A DNA stretch of 6,896 nucleotides, from positions 312 to 7,207 of the forward strand of contig JAKLLP010000103.1 in NCBI GenBank assembly GCA_023150055.1, written 5' to 3'. This document shows positions 1 to 5,351 of this stretch, in pieces. Position numbers and translations under genes: made by a program. Below the pieces are notes generated by a model. It made no database searches. It was not told the DNA's origin and saw only the letters and a list, made by a program, of their open reading frames with translations. Every line of letters starts with the position of its first letter. Position 1 is the first letter of the stretch. The DNA comes from Gammaproteobacteria bacterium (GTDB lineage: Bacteria; Pseudomonadota; Gammaproteobacteria; Steroidobacterales; GCA-2729495).

Positions 1-253
1 GATCCTTCATGAATAATGCGGGCCAGCGCCGTGGAAAAGGACGCCGACCTTCGCGGCGGCCACCGTCTGCAAGTCCACGAGATGTAACGCTCGACACCCG
101 CTGCACCGACAACACGCAGCGGCGCGGTCGTGCGCACCGCAAGTGTGCTGCCACGGCGCGTCACACGCCGGAATTGCTGGCGATCATGGTTGGCACGAAT
201 CCTGCTTCGTCCAATGCCGTATCAGACAGCATCCTTGCAGGAGGCCAACCGCC
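1..253. other. 5' intergenic stretch, no supported gene
   Basis: I see no convincing gene here. The open frames that cross it are arginine-rich, low-complexity readings of GC-rich DNA and run antisense or out of frame into the PilZ gene. The last 20 bases hold the PilZ ribosome binding site (AGGAG at about 240-244). A TTGGCA at 190-195 could be a -35 box, but no good -10 box lies at the right distance, so no promoter is called. Confidence 0.5.
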
Positions 254-685
254 ATGGATCACCGTTGCGGCGAACGACACCCCGCTGGCACCACCGTGCT
301 CGTCAGGCGGCGCGGCTGGGCCGGCTGGGTGGTTGCAGAACTGGAAAACATAAGCGTCAGCGGCGCGCTGCTGAAACTCGAGAGGGGGGAACTGCCTCGC
401 CACGCGCTGGTACGCCTGGAGGCGAGCTCGCCGGGGGAAAGCAGCGGTCGCCTTCTGCATGGCGATGCCGTGGTGGCACGGGCATCCGGCAACCGGGTGG
501 GGCTCGCCTTCGACCGGCTGGCCCCGCCCGGACTGGCGCCGCTGCTTGCAAAGGCGCGGCACAGTGTCGCAGCCCTGTCGGCATACCCCGTCGCGGGTGC
601 GTGCCGCGGGGCGAAAAACCCGCTGCAATTCAACGCCTCATCCGAATCGCTACCGCCGACGAAACGCGAGTGGACAGCCGCCTGA
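254..685 (+). CDS. PilZ-domain protein, candidate cyclic-di-GMP receptor
   Basis: This encodes a 143-residue soluble protein with a PilZ domain over about residues 1-90. The two PilZ signatures that bind cyclic di-GMP are both visible: an RxxxR motif (R4 and R8) at the N-terminus, and an (N/D)xSxxG motif (N32, S34, G37) on the strand after 'ELENISVSGALL'. A 'RVGLAFDRL' strand at about 81-89 closes the beta barrel. The remaining 50 residues look like a helical or disordered tail of unknown role. I chose the ATG at 254 because AGGAG lies about 9 bases upstream and because the PilZ motif starts immediately after it; an in-frame ATG at 143 would add unrelated sequence. It is followed at close distance by the Rieske oxygenase on the same strand and may share its transcript. 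With no output domain it would act by binding a partner, which cannot be seen here. Confidence 0.82.
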   Translation: MDHRCGERHPAGTTVLVRRRGWAGWVVAELENISVSGALLKLERGELPRHALVRLEASSPGESSGRLLHGDAVVARASGNRVGLAFDRLAPPGLAPLLAKARHSVAALSAYPVAGACRGAKNPLQFNASSESLPPTKREWTAA

Positions 686-700
686 CCGGGCTTGGCCCGG
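686..700 (+). other. GC-rich hairpin directly after the PilZ stop codon
   Basis: CCGGGC (686-691) and GCCCGG (695-700) form a 6-bp perfect stem with a 3-base loop, starting at the base after the PilZ stop. There is no T-run after it, so it is not a normal intrinsic terminator. It could protect the 3' end of the PilZ message or reduce read-through into the oxygenase gene. Confidence 0.4.
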
Positions 701-752
701 CCGGCCGCAGAGGCCGATAATGACCGGAAAAGACGTCCGCCGGAGTTTTCTC

Positions 753-1901
753 ATGTACATCAATTTCTGGTACCCCATCGCCCGCAGCAGCGACGTCACC
801 GCGGAGAAGCCTCTGCGGGTGCAGTTGCTCATGCTGCCCTTCGTGGCCTTTCGCGACGAGGACGGCCAGGCGCGCGTCCTCGCCGACACCTGTGTGCACC
901 GCGGCGGCTCCCTCAGCGCCGGCTGGGTCAAACACGGCTGCGTCGTGTGCCCCTATCACGGCTGGACCTTCAGCGGCGATGGCAAGTGCGTGCGGGTGCC
1001 CTCGCTCGGCGACGACTCGAAACTGCCGGCGCGCGCCAAGGTGGACAGCTATCCCGTGCAGGAGCGCTACGGCATTGTCTTCGCATTTCTCGGCGATCTG
1101 CCGGAGAGCGAGCGCCCGCCGCTCTACGACATCGAGGAATTCGGCACCGGCGAGTGGAAGAGCCAGCTCTACGTGTTCGAACTTGCCGCCTATTACGAGC
1201 GGTCGATCGAGAACGGCCTCGACCCTATCCACAACGAGTTCGTCCACCCGGCGCAGGGCGCGCCGATGCTCTCCCCCGAGCGCCAGCGCGAGCCGGTGCC
1301 GGTGGAAGACATCCCCTGGGGCAGCAAGTTCTATATCCCCTTTGGCAGCAAGAAGGACCTGAACACCGCGCTCGCCAGCGATCGCACGGGCGAGCGGCTC
1401 GGCGCGGCCGGCTCCTGGCACCAGGGGCCGAACCAGCTCGTCACCTGGATCGACCTCACCGCGACCAACTCTTTCCACCAGTACCTGTTCGAGGCGCCGG
1501 TGGACGAAGGTCACACGCGCATCTTCTTCGTCAACATGCGCAACTGGCTCACCGAGGAACGGCACGATCAGCGTATCGAGGAGGTGACGCTGAAGGTGGT
1601 GCACGAGGACATCGGCGTCCTCGAGAAACTCAACCCGGTCCGCACGCCCGACACCAACACCAAGGAGATCCTCGTCCCCAGCGACTACGCGGTGGTGCGT
1701 TACCGCGAGTGGCTGAAGAAATGGGACGCCCGGGGCTGGCGTGTCGACATGAAAGCATTGCGCGAGAAGCTCGGCGACGTCGCCATGGCCATCCCGAGCC
1801 CGGCCCGGCGCGAGTCAGGCAACTGGGTGCTCGACACGGTACCGCTCCTCCCCGGCGATGCCGCCGAGGCCGTTAGCAAGCCGGTCGGCAAGCGCGCCTG
1901 A
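753..1901 (+). CDS. Rieske non-heme iron oxygenase, alpha subunit type
   Basis: This 382-residue protein belongs to the Rieske-type ring-hydroxylating or demethylating oxygenases, which use O2 and electrons from a separate reductase. The N-terminal [2Fe-2S] Rieske domain has the complete CxH-x16-CxxH motif (C47, H49, C66, H69). The catalytic domain has the mononuclear iron motif NGLDPIHNEFVH, with H160 and H165 as ligands and D157 as the bridging aspartate; D286 in 'HEDIGVLE' is the likely third ligand. The length fits single-component alpha subunits of the phthalate-dioxygenase or pheophorbide-oxygenase-like group. I chose the ATG at 753 (CGGAG 7 bases upstream) because 'MYINFWYPIA' is the usual family start; an in-frame ATG at 720 also has a purine-rich site upstream and would add 11 residues. 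No ferredoxin, reductase or beta subunit is encoded in the window. The substrate cannot be told from the sequence. Confidence 0.93.
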   Translation: MYINFWYPIARSSDVTAEKPLRVQLLMLPFVAFRDEDGQARVLADTCVHRGGSLSAGWVKHGCVVCPYHGWTFSGDGKCVRVPSLGDDSKLPARAKVDSYPVQERYGIVFAFLGDLPESERPPLYDIEEFGTGEWKSQLYVFELAAYYERSIENGLDPIHNEFVHPAQGAPMLSPERQREPVPVEDIPWGSKFYIPFGSKKDLNTALASDRTGERLGAAGSWHQGPNQLVTWIDLTATNSFHQYLFEAPVDEGHTRIFFVNMRNWLTEERHDQRIEEVTLKVVHEDIGVLEKLNPVRTPDTNTKEILVPSDYAVVRYREWLKKWDARGWRVDMKALREKLGDVAMAIPSPARRESGNWVLDTVPLLPGDAAEAVSKPVGKRA

Positions 1902-2003
1902 GCCGGCGCGCCGTTGCGCGCGCAGCCGGGGTACCGCCACCGATGGCGGGATACTGCGGCCGTAAACGCTCACGGCGCCGGACTCGGCACCCGGCGAGGA
2001 TAC
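1902..2003. other. Convergent intergenic region with hairpins
   Basis: This spacer separates two convergent genes, the oxygenase (+) and the hydrolase (-). CCGCCA (1934-1939) and TGGCGG (1944-1949) form a 6-bp stem with a CCGA loop. A second, GC-only inverted repeat lies at about 1904-1921. Neither has a T-run, so termination here is likely factor-dependent or inefficient. No gene is supported. Confidence 0.4.
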
Positions 2004-2735
2004 TCAAGGCGCGGGCGTGAGGGCCCCTGCAAAGAAGACAGCCGTCTGTTCGTTGGCGAAACCGATCTGCTCCTGCCAGCCGATCGTGGCCTCGCCGTCG
2101 AAGAACTGGTGCGAATACATCGCAAAACCGCGGTGGTTGCCGCCGGGGACTTCGAGATGGCGGACGGCAGCCGGTAGTTTGTCTTTCGCGTCGGCGAGGC
2201 GCTCCGGAGGCAGGAGGCCGTCACGATCACCGTGGAGAAAAAGCATCGGCACGGTGAGGGCCGAGAAATCAGCCGGCATCGCGCAGGCCCAGAGCGCCAC
2301 GGCAGCCACCGCGGGCGCATGCCGCTCGATGAGCGTGAGCGCCGAGAACCCGCCCATCGAGTGCCCGATCACCACCCAGTCACGCACCTCGAAGCGCGCC
2401 ATGCGCGCCGCGGCCTGGTCTACTGCGCTGATCGAGAGGCGCAGGGCGCCGCGTGGAACGTACACCGTGTAACCGAGCCGGGCGAAATAGGCGGCCGTCA
2501 TCGCGTAAGCCAGCGGCTTGATGAGGGCGCCGTGCATGATGAGCAGGCCCCGCCCGTTCGCGGCAGTGGGGGTGAACACGATGCTGCCGTCGTCCTCCAC
2601 CTCGGCGCGATAGCCTGCACCCTGCAGGAAACCGCTCGCCTCCGGCAGCGGTTGACCATCGACCTGGTACCAGCCGAATAACGCCGCCGCGGCGAGCGCC
2701 ACGACGACGAGGAGAGACAGTCCGATTTTCTTCAT
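2004..2735 (-). CDS. Membrane-anchored alpha/beta hydrolase
   Basis: This is a 243-residue serine hydrolase of the alpha/beta fold, closest in pattern to the Abhydrolase_5 group. Residues 4-22 form one hydrophobic segment after a Lys-Lys start, which is either a signal anchor or an uncleaved signal peptide, so the enzyme probably faces the periplasm. There is no lipobox cysteine. The oxyanion-hole strand is 'LLIMHGALIKP' (64-74). The nucleophile elbow is GHSMGG with S126, the acid is probably D172 in 'HGDRDGLLP', and the catalytic histidine is H201 in 'GGNHRGFAMY'. The C-terminal 'QFFDGEATIGWQEQ' resembles a conserved tail in this group. The start is supported by an AGGA about 9 bases upstream. 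The substrate is unknown; the family covers carboxylesterases and related hydrolases. It is separated from the next minus-strand unit by a strong terminator, so it should have its own promoter. Confidence 0.9.
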   Translation of the reverse strand: MKKIGLSLLVVVALAAAALFGWYQVDGQPLPEASGFLQGAGYRAEVEDDGSIVFTPTAANGRGLLIMHGALIKPLAYAMTAAYFARLGYTVYVPRGALRLSISAVDQAAARMARFEVRDWVVIGHSMGGFSALTLIERHAPAVAAVALWACAMPADFSALTVPMLFLHGDRDGLLPPERLADAKDKLPAAVRHLEVPGGNHRGFAMYSHQFFDGEATIGWQEQIGFANEQTAVFFAGALTPAP

Positions 2736-2844
2736 GCGCGCGGTCCTGTCGGCTGCAGCACCCCGCCAGCACCGCTTGCGGGCCCGCAGCAGGATAGCGC
2801 AATCCCGCCTGCGGTCGGTCAGGTGAAGGTCAGCTCGTCGAAGA

Positions 2845-2875
2845 GTCGCGACTAAAGTCGCTCCTACAGGGTGCT
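2845..2875. repeat. REP-like palindromic element, copy 1
   Basis: The minus strand reads GTAGGAGCGACTTTAGTCGC, a form that I recall as common between genes of Xanthomonadales and related gammaproteobacteria. GCGAC (2848-2852) and GTCGC (2857-2861) form a 5-bp stem with a TAAA loop. Positions 2856-2875 match copy 2 (2906-2925) at 17 of 20 bases. Such elements are usually mobilised by a RAYT (TnpA-REP) transposase encoded elsewhere; none is in this window. Confidence 0.7.
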
Positions 2876-2891
2876 ACTTGGCGGCGGCGTT

Positions 2892-2925
2892 GAGCGTAGC
2901 CGTGTGGTCGCTCCCACAGCGTGCT
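2892..2925. repeat. REP-like palindromic element, copy 2
   Basis: The minus strand carries GTGGGAGCGACC, followed by an imperfect palindrome. GAGCG (2892-2896) pairs with CGCTC (2909-2913), and CC (2900-2901) pairs with GG (2906-2907) around a GTGT loop. The tail CACAGCGTGCT mirrors the TACAGGGTGCT of copy 1, in the same orientation, about 50 bases away. Confidence 0.6.
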
Positions 2926-2962
2926 GCCTGCCGGGCCGTCGGCGGTAGCGCGCCATGAGCTC

Positions 2963-2998
2963 AAAAAAAAATGAAAGCCCCGCTTGCGCGGGGCTTTC
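2963..2998 (-). terminator. Intrinsic terminator of the small minus-strand unit
   Basis: GAAAGCCCCGC (2973-2983) and GCGGGGCTTTC (2988-2998) form a perfect 11-bp stem with a 4-base loop. On the minus strand it is followed by a run of nine T (2971-2963). The orientation ends transcripts coming from the right, that is, the 26-codon ORF at 3052-3132. It also insulates the hydrolase gene downstream. Confidence 0.93.
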
Positions 2999-3024
2999 CG
3001 TGAGATCGGGCATTCCCAACCTCT

Positions 3025-3044
3025 GGATCGGTATCTCGCGATCC
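3025..3044 (-). other. Hairpin in the 3' part of the small transcript
   Basis: GGATCG (3025-3030) and CGATCC (3039-3044) form a 6-bp stem with an 8-base loop, lying between the stop codon of the small ORF and the terminator. It would be the second stem-loop at the 3' end of the predicted transcript of about 200 bases, as is common in regulatory small RNAs. The fold itself has not been computed. Confidence 0.4.
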
Positions 3045-3051
3045 GTGCCTC

Positions 3052-3132
3052 TCAACCAGCCAACGAAGGCTGCTCCATTGTCCGACCGAGATGCGAAGGC
3101 TGAACGAATACCGTCTTAATCTCACTAGACAT
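3052..3132 (-). CDS. Unrecognised 26-residue small protein or sRNA-encoded peptide
   Basis: This short ORF begins ATG TCT AGT GAG (MSSEIKTVFV...) and ends ...EQPSLAG before TGA. Its ribosome binding site is exceptional: 14 bases (3146-3133, AAGGAGGTGATCCA) match the complement of the 16S rRNA 3' tail without a mismatch, with 7 bases between AGGAGG and ATG. A candidate promoter lies about 30 bases upstream of the ATG and a strong terminator lies 54 bases past the stop, so the unit stands alone. The peptide is hydrophilic, without a membrane segment or cysteines, and contains QPSHLG and QPSLAG ten residues apart, encoded by a repeated CAGCCTTCG. I do not recognise it. It could be a small protein, a peptide made from a dual-function RNA, a modified-peptide precursor (no maturase is nearby), or a leader. 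The translation signal is seen directly; the function is unknown. Confidence 0.6.
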   Translation of the reverse strand: MSSEIKTVFVQPSHLGRTMEQPSLAG

Positions 3133-3146
3133 TGGATCACCTCCTT
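3133..3146 (-). promoter_or_regulatory. Perfect extended Shine-Dalgarno sequence
   Basis: The minus strand reads AAGGAGGTGATCCA directly before the ATG at 3132. It pairs over 14 bases with the 3' end of 16S rRNA (TGGATCACCTCCTT), far longer than the four to six bases seen before other genes in this window. This decides the start of the small ORF. Confidence 0.85.
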
Positions 3147-3168
3147 CCTGTACGTTGCGACGATGCCG

Positions 3169-3197
3169 AGTATCCGGGCTCCGCGGCAAAAATCCAA
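3169..3197 (-). promoter_or_regulatory. Candidate sigma70 promoter of the small unit
   Basis: On the minus strand, TTGGAT (3197-3192) and GATACT (3174-3169) are separated by exactly 17 bases. They match the -35 and -10 consensus at 3 of 6 and 4 of 6 positions. Transcription would start near 3162, about 30 bases before the ATG at 3132. It lies just past the terminator of the VPLPA-CTERM gene, which is where a new unit would need its promoter. Confidence 0.45.
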
Positions 3198-3211
3198 GTG
3201 CCGCCCGTCAC

Positions 3212-3240
3212 AAAAAAAAACCCGGCACGAGGCCGGGTTT
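3212..3240 (-). terminator. Intrinsic terminator of the VPLPA-CTERM gene
   Basis: AAACCCGGC (3218-3226) and GCCGGGTTT (3232-3240) form a 9-bp stem with a 5-base loop. On the minus strand it is followed by a run of T from 3220 down to 3212. It lies about 30 bases after the stop codon at 3269 and closes that gene as a single unit. On the plus strand only TTTG follows, so activity in that direction should be weak. Confidence 0.92.
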
Positions 3241-3268
3241 GTTCATGAGTATATAAGGAGCTTGTGCG

Positions 3269-4114
3269 TCAGTAGCGAGCCGCGCGGCGGCGCAACAGGC
3301 CAAGCCCGCCCAGCGCGGAACCCAGCAGCCAGAACGCCGCGGGAACCGGCACGGCGGCTTCCGTGATCTCGAAGCGACCGGTGAAGCTGTAGGCGTCGGC
3401 ACCACCTGAACCCAGGAAGGCCAGTCGCACGCCCATCGAGCTGCAGCCGCCGACCAGGCTGCAGTCGAACGAGCCGCTACCCGCGAACGGCCCGTAGGTC
3501 GAACTGCCACCCGCCGGGAAGCTGGCGGACGTGCCGATGCCTGTGAACGCGGCCCAGCCGGCGGACGGCCCGGCGGGATTGATCACCGCATCGAGAATGC
3601 CAGCCGTATTGGGAGCCACGACGCCGGTCAGTGAACCACCGTTGTCGGGCGATCCATTCGAGAAGCTGCCGGCCAGATCGAGCGTGTAATTCGCCATGCC
3701 GGTGATGGTCGGGACGACAGGCGCGCTGAAGGCAGCCGTGAATATGCTCGCCGCACCGAAGTCGACGAACCCGACGCCGAAATTCAGGAACGGATCGAGG
3801 TTTCCGTAGGTGTTGCCGCCGATGGTGATCCTGTCCTGATCGACCCCCCAATTACAGTAGAACTGTTGGGCCTCGTCGTCGAAGCCGCAGCTACTCCCCG
3901 TCTCGCCTGCGGTGATGCCCGTGGCGAAAAAGTTGCCGTACTCGTCGACGTCGAACTGCACCGAGCCGACGTACTTGACCGGCGCGGTGCCGCCCGAGCC
4001 GTTCTGCCAGTAGAGATCAAGGGCAGGGTTGCCGGAAAGTCCGACTGTGGAGGCGACGGCCGTGCCCGCACTGAATGCGGCAAGCGTCGCAACGAGCCTC
4101 AGGAAAACGCGCAT
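3269..4114 (-). CDS. Secreted VPLPA/PEP-CTERM sorting-domain protein
   Basis: This encodes a 281-residue exported protein. Residues 1-21 are a signal peptide with a likely cut after AVA (A21). The C-terminus 'VPVPAAFWLLGSALGGLGLL' followed by RRR is a clear VPLPA-CTERM signal: a short proline motif, a hydrophobic helix and a basic cluster. In known systems an exosortase of the EpsH/XrtA type recognises such a tail, cuts it in the inner membrane and releases the protein to the surface or extracellular matrix. The mature part is rich in Gly, Ser, Phe and aromatic beta-strand patterns, with four cysteines (SSCGF, FYCNW, FDCSLVGGCSS) that could form two disulfides. No known catalytic domain is recognised. 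I chose the ATG at 4114, with GGGGGAAG upstream, because the signal peptide starts there; the in-frame start at 4153 would put 13 unrelated residues before it. No exosortase or sugar-polymer genes are in the window. Confidence 0.9.
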   Translation of the reverse strand: MRVFLRLVATLAAFSAGTAVASTVGLSGNPALDLYWQNGSGGTAPVKYVGSVQFDVDEYGNFFATGITAGETGSSCGFDDEAQQFYCNWGVDQDRITIGGNTYGNLDPFLNFGVGFVDFGAASIFTAAFSAPVVPTITGMANYTLDLAGSFSNGSPDNGGSLTGVVAPNTAGILDAVINPAGPSAGWAAFTGIGTSASFPAGGSSTYGPFAGSGSFDCSLVGGCSSMGVRLAFLGSGGADAYSFTGRFEITEAAVPVPAAFWLLGSALGGLGLLRRRAARY

Positions 4115-4276
4115 CGGATCTTCCCCCACGGGGCAGGTCCATCGAGCGACCACCCCAAAGATTGATTGTCATTCTGGTGCATGTCTTCACACCATGCGTC
4201 CTCACTCTATCTTCTGTCAGCCCGCCGGGGCAAGACCCGCCGCGATATCCGCTTCACCCATATGGGGGGAGCTGAT
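4115..4276. promoter_or_regulatory. Upstream region of the VPLPA-CTERM gene
   Basis: These 162 bases separate the methyltransferase stop from the VPLPA-CTERM start, both on the minus strand. They are less GC-rich than the genes and so should hold the promoter of the secreted protein. CCCATATGGG (4257-4266) is a 10-base perfect palindrome, and GCATG/CATGC (4179-4183, 4193-4197) is an inverted repeat. Either could be an operator, but no known site is matched. No terminator with a T-run is visible after the methyltransferase. Confidence 0.35.
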
Positions 4277-5260
4277 TTAACGATAACGCAACCGCTTGCA
4301 GAACCGGACCTCGCACTGCTCACAACGCGGCGCTGCGGCAACACAGATCTTGCCGTGCTCTTCCCCGGCAAACAGGGTCAACAGCTTACGGACCTCACCT
4401 GGAGTGACTCCTGCGTGTCCGGCCCAGGCGGTGAGTTCCGCGTCGCCTTCGCCGGGCCCCATCGGGCGGTGCACGATACCGAGCCGGCCCGGCCCGAGGA
4501 TCCGTTCCAGCAAGCCGGCAGGCAGGCCGGGCTCGATGGGTATTGCGCCAGCGGCGGCCAGGGCCGCAGTAGCGTCCACGCCGTGGCGCGCGAGCGTCGA
4601 GCGGATCTGCTCGAGCAACGCCGCCGGCTCCAGGCGCGCCAGGTTGCGGCGGAACCAGTAGTAGGCCTGCGTCATGCCGCCGCCGACGAGGTCCGGCAGG
4701 TCCTCGAACTCCTCGCGCGCAAAGAAGCGCTCCTGCAGCTCCGGCGCGAAGAATGCCTTGATGTCGTCGCGGTCCACCCGGCGTGGGCCCATCCTGCCGT
4801 TTGCCTGACCGGGGAAGCGCGGATGCCAGTGCAGCAGCAGGAAGTCGCCGTCGCGGGCGAGCGCCGCGAGCAGTCGCTCGCGGTAGGCGCCGTGGCGCAC
4901 CGGGTCCATGTTGTGCAGCAGGCCGTGGTCGAGCACGAGATCGAATGCACCGGGCACCTGCCACTCGGTGATGTCCGCTTCCACCACGTCGACCCCCACC
5001 CCTGCTTTGCGGGCACGCTCGGTGGTGTATTCCAGCGCCTTTGGCATGAAATCGAGCGCGGTCACCCGCCAGCCCCGGGAGGCGAGGAACACGGAATCCG
5101 TGCCGGCCCCGCAGCCGATGTCGAGCGCGCGGCCGGGCGGCCGCTGCCGGGTGATCTCGGCGAGGAACAGCGTCGGCTCCTCGTGCGCCCACGGCAGGTC
5201 CTGCCAGCTCTTCGCCCAGTCGTAGGTCGCGAAAAAGGTTTTTTTCTCTTGTGTGCTCAT
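4277..5260 (-). CDS. SAM-dependent methyltransferase with C-terminal four-cysteine motif
   Basis: This is a 327-residue protein. Residues 25-205 are a class I SAM-dependent methyltransferase. Motif I is 'RALDIGCGAGTD' (44-55), the acidic end of strand 2 is D70 in 'VTALDF', D96 lies in 'VEADITEW', and motif IV is 'FDLVLDHGLLHNM'. The pattern resembles small-molecule methyltransferases of the TehB or thiopurine type. The rest, about 115 residues, is unusual for such an enzyme. It ends in C306-x6-C313-x2-C316-x4-C321, close to the C-x6-C-x2-C-x5-C loop that holds the [4Fe-4S] cluster of endonuclease III and MutY, with the typical 'GKICVAAAPRCEQC' wording. I cannot see a complete glycosylase fold between the two. 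The start at 5260 has only a weak GAGAG site upstream. It is divergent from the DUF2779 nuclease gene. The substrate is unknown; the methyltransferase call is firm, the metal site is inference. Confidence 0.9.
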   Translation of the reverse strand: MSTQEKKTFFATYDWAKSWQDLPWAHEEPTLFLAEITRQRPPGRALDIGCGAGTDSVFLASRGWRVTALDFMPKALEYTTERARKAGVGVDVVEADITEWQVPGAFDLVLDHGLLHNMDPVRHGAYRERLLAALARDGDFLLLHWHPRFPGQANGRMGPRRVDRDDIKAFFAPELQERFFAREEFEDLPDLVGGGMTQAYYWFRRNLARLEPAALLEQIRSTLARHGVDATAALAAAGAIPIEPGLPAGLLERILGPGRLGIVHRPMGPGEGDAELTAWAGHAGVTPGEVRKLLTLFAGEEHGKICVAAAPRCEQCEVRFCKRLRYR

Positions 5261-5351
5261 GCCTGCGCTCTCGAAACAGCTCCTGCGGGAGCGGAGTGAT
5301 GGACCCGGCGCCAGTATGCCGCCAGGGCCCCGCTGCGACTATCCTGCACCC
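5261..5351. promoter_or_regulatory. Divergent promoter region with REP-like hairpin
   Basis: These 91 bases lie between the divergent methyltransferase and DUF2779 genes and must hold both promoters. A short inverted repeat (GCTCC at 5279-5283, GGAGC at 5288-5292) includes CTGCGGGAGCGG, which resembles the REP head motif. TATCCT at 5340-5345 lies six bases before the ATG at 5352 and could be a -10 box for a leaderless message. Confidence 0.4.

Larger units (their letters stand above)
2736..3051. other. Gene-free spacer with REP elements and a terminator
   Basis: I find no protein-coding gene in this 316-base spacer. It holds the promoter region of the hydrolase (no box assigned), two REP-like copies at 2845-2875 and 2892-2925, the minus-strand terminator at 2963-2998, and a short structured stretch at 3001-3051 that would be the 3' untranslated part of the small transcript described separately. 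Confidence 0.6.

Noticed and set aside
1..30. Possible insertion-sequence end (ATGAATAATGCGGGC) at the left edge
   Set aside because: The string looks familiar from repeat ends, but there is no inverted partner, target duplication or transposase in the window to support it.
9..353. 114-residue plus-strand open frame at the left edge
   Set aside because: Arginine-rich, without recognisable motifs, and its second half reads the PilZ gene in another frame.
630..1604. Long antisense open frame inside the Rieske gene
   Set aside because: Shadow of a GC-rich gene; the plus-strand frame has complete Rieske and iron-site motifs.
3133..3146. Fragment of a 16S rRNA gene 3' end on the plus strand
   Set aside because: The 14-base identity stops abruptly on the 5' side (GACAT in place of the 16S sequence) and no further rRNA sequence is present. 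Its position directly before an ATG on the minus strand explains it as a ribosome binding site.
2961..3197. 78-residue minus-strand open frame overlapping the small unit
   Set aside because: It reads through the Shine-Dalgarno sequence and the whole terminator stem and T-run (ending ...FIFF), and its own ATG has no ribosome binding site.
4179..4193. Sigma54 (-24/-12) promoter before the VPLPA-CTERM gene, expected for some PEP-CTERM genes
   Set aside because: On the minus strand the GG and GC dinucleotides are 11 bases apart and not the required 10, and the flanking bases fit poorly.
4166..5299. 377-residue plus-strand open frame opposite the methyltransferase
   Set aside because: Shadow; the minus-strand frame has clear SAM motifs and a proper stop and start.
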